Shown here piece after piece: positions 63,057 through 64,000 of a stretch of 64,000 nucleotides of DNA. Every line of letters begins with the position of its first letter. The first letter of the stretch is position 1. The position numbers were made by a program, and so were the translations under genes. Under the pieces are notes generated by a model. That model was not told where the DNA came from and did not search any database. It saw only the letters and a program-made list of their open reading frames with translations. Origin of the DNA: CAJXQU01 sp965223825 (lineage in GTDB: Bacteria > Pseudomonadota > Gammaproteobacteria > CAJXQU01); contig OZ245018.1 of NCBI GenBank assembly GCA_965223825.1, forward strand, positions 682,001 through 746,000, read 5' to 3'.

Positions 63057-64000
63057 ATGGCGATCGATTTTTCAAAAGCGTCCAGTGCTGATGCATCAGC
63101 GAAGAAAAGTAAGCCCGCAAAAGTCGCAGCGGGTTCGAAAAAAGATTGGCTAAATGTTGATCTCGCCACGTTGCGATCAGGTGGCGGCATTCCTGCGAAT
63201 CACCGTAAGTTTTTTACAGAGCAACTCGCGCTGTTATTAGAAACCGGGAATAACTTACACGGCAGTTTGGAAATTCTTGCCGCGCAAACGGATTATGAAC
63301 CGTTAAAAGAGTTAATTGAGGATTTACATAATCGTGTCACAAAAGGCACGACGTTTTCACAAGCGTTAAGACAGCACAAAACGACTTTCTCACAAACGTA
63401 TATTACATTGGTTGATGCAGGTGAGCAGGGCGGTTATTTGCCACGGGTGTTAATGCATTTGCTCGAGATGGAAGAGAAGCGTGAAGAAATGCGATCGATG
63501 GTGAGTTCAGCCTTCTTTTATCCGGTGATGTTGATCAGCTTTTCATTGTTGGTTGTGATCTTCGTATTGACCTCGATCTTTCCAAAATTTATTCCATTGT
63601 TTGCCTCCTCTGGTGCGGAGCTGCCATTAAGCACGCGTGCGTTAATGATGAGCAGTGATCTGTTTTTGAATTATTGGTGGTTATTGCTCGCGGTGATTGT
63701 TGGTGTAGGTGTTTATTTGAAAATATTATTGTCACAACCTGCAATGCGCGCAACGTTTGATCAGAAAATTCTTACTGCACCATTTATCGGCGGCCTAGCG
63801 GTGCGGATTCATCTCACACATATGATGCGCTTGTTGCACCTTTCACTTGAGAATGGCGTAAGTTTAGTTGATGCGTTAAAAGTCAGTAAAGAAGCCAGCG
63901 GGAATAAGTCATTTCAATTGTTTGTAGAAGATCTGATTAAGAATGTCAGCGAAGGCAAGGGTTTGGGTGTCGGGTTTCGCAAACAAAAATTTATTCCACA
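63057..64000 (+). CDS. GspF/PilC-family inner-membrane assembly protein (partial)
   Basis: The frame runs past the window; 314 residues are visible. An unusual Lys/Ala/Ser-rich N-terminal stretch (residues 1-~35, SADASAKKSKPAKVAAG) precedes the first GspF domain, with RKFFTEQLALLLETGNNLHG and TLVDAGEQGGYLPRVLMHL; membrane helices at ~155-175 and ~205-225 are followed by the start of the second GspF domain, LTHMMRLLHLSLENGVSLVDAL. It begins 1 bp after the ATPase stop and is the usual ATPase partner in pilus and type II secretion assembly. Confidence 0.93.
   Translation, partial: MAIDFSKASSADASAKKSKPAKVAAGSKKDWLNVDLATLRSGGGIPANHRKFFTEQLALLLETGNNLHGSLEILAAQTDYEPLKELIEDLHNRVTKGTTFSQALRQHKTTFSQTYITLVDAGEQGGYLPRVLMHLLEMEEKREEMRSMVSSAFFYPVMLISFSLLVVIFVLTSIFPKFIPLFASSGAELPLSTRALMMSSDLFLNYWWLLLAVIVGVGVYLKILLSQPAMRATFDQKILTAPFIGGLAVRIHLTHMMRLLHLSLENGVSLVDALKVSKEASGNKSFQLFVEDLIKNVSEGKGLGVGFRKQKFIP

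Noticed and set aside
1..64000. Mobile elements, prophage, CRISPR arrays, restriction-modification or toxin-antitoxin systems
   Set aside because: I read the annotated genes on both strands and saw no transposase, integrase other than XerC, repeat array or toxin pair.

Overview
The window looks like a chromosomal segment of a gammaproteobacterium with moderate G+C (mid-40s % by eye). Evidence is core gene order: ychF-pth-rplY-prs-tRNA-Gln-ispE-lolB-TPR protein facing hemA; ysxC-pgeF-rluD facing bamD; dapF-DUF484-xerC; dcd-apbC facing metG-rsxB; pomA-pomB; clpB, cysG and lpoA. A free-living, probably aquatic, motile organism is suggested by the PomAB-type stator, carboxynorspermidine decarboxylase, c-di-GMP enzymes and exopolysaccharide genes. 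Genus cannot be fixed from the sequence. I see no prophage, insertion sequence, CRISPR array or rRNA.

Layout. 1-10.2 kb: translation, nucleotide, isoprenoid and envelope housekeeping, hemA, a glycosyltransferase and DAHP synthase. 10.3-14.5 kb: zinc ABC transporter znuACB and an M48 lipoprotein protease, followed by a previously unannotated candidate small RNA that sits in the Spot 42/ErsA position next to ysxC and has a sigma-E-like promoter. 14.5-18.7 kb: ysxC, pgeF, rluD, bamD, fieF. 18.7-22 kb: a secreted beta-propeller protein and a DUF1318 lipoprotein. 22-26.5 kb: rlmD, a peptide-binding lipoprotein, an L,D-transpeptidase and a ROK sugar kinase in one tight operon, then a second candidate small RNA behind a perfect CRP site. 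26.5-34.3 kb: orphan OmpR-type regulator, msrB, an XrtA-type ATPase, cysG, pomAB, a hendecad-repeat lipoprotein, dcd and apbC. 34.4-46.4 kb: metG, rsxB, an exopolysaccharide group (WcaJ-like transferase, GT4, polysaccharide deacetylase), xerC-DUF484-dapF, an AEC transporter and lpoA. 46.4-56.8 kb: OafA-type acyltransferase, slyD, cold-shock protein, clpB, nspC, a Bcr-type exporter and a CitE-like lyase.

57-64 kb holds the most unusual locus: an operon encoding a membrane PAS histidine kinase, a single-domain receiver, a GGDEF-EAL protein, a PilB/GspE/MshE-type ATPase with an extra N-terminal STAS-like domain ahead of its c-di-GMP-binding MshEN domain, and a PilC/GspF-type inner-membrane protein that runs off the window. 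The genes are 1 bp apart or overlap, so signal input, c-di-GMP turnover and the assembly motor that should sense c-di-GMP are probably made together.

The two candidate sRNAs are the main non-coding discoveries. Each has a recognisable regulated promoter (sigma-E-like; CRP), a Rho-independent terminator and a C-rich loop able to pair with Shine-Dalgarno sequences.
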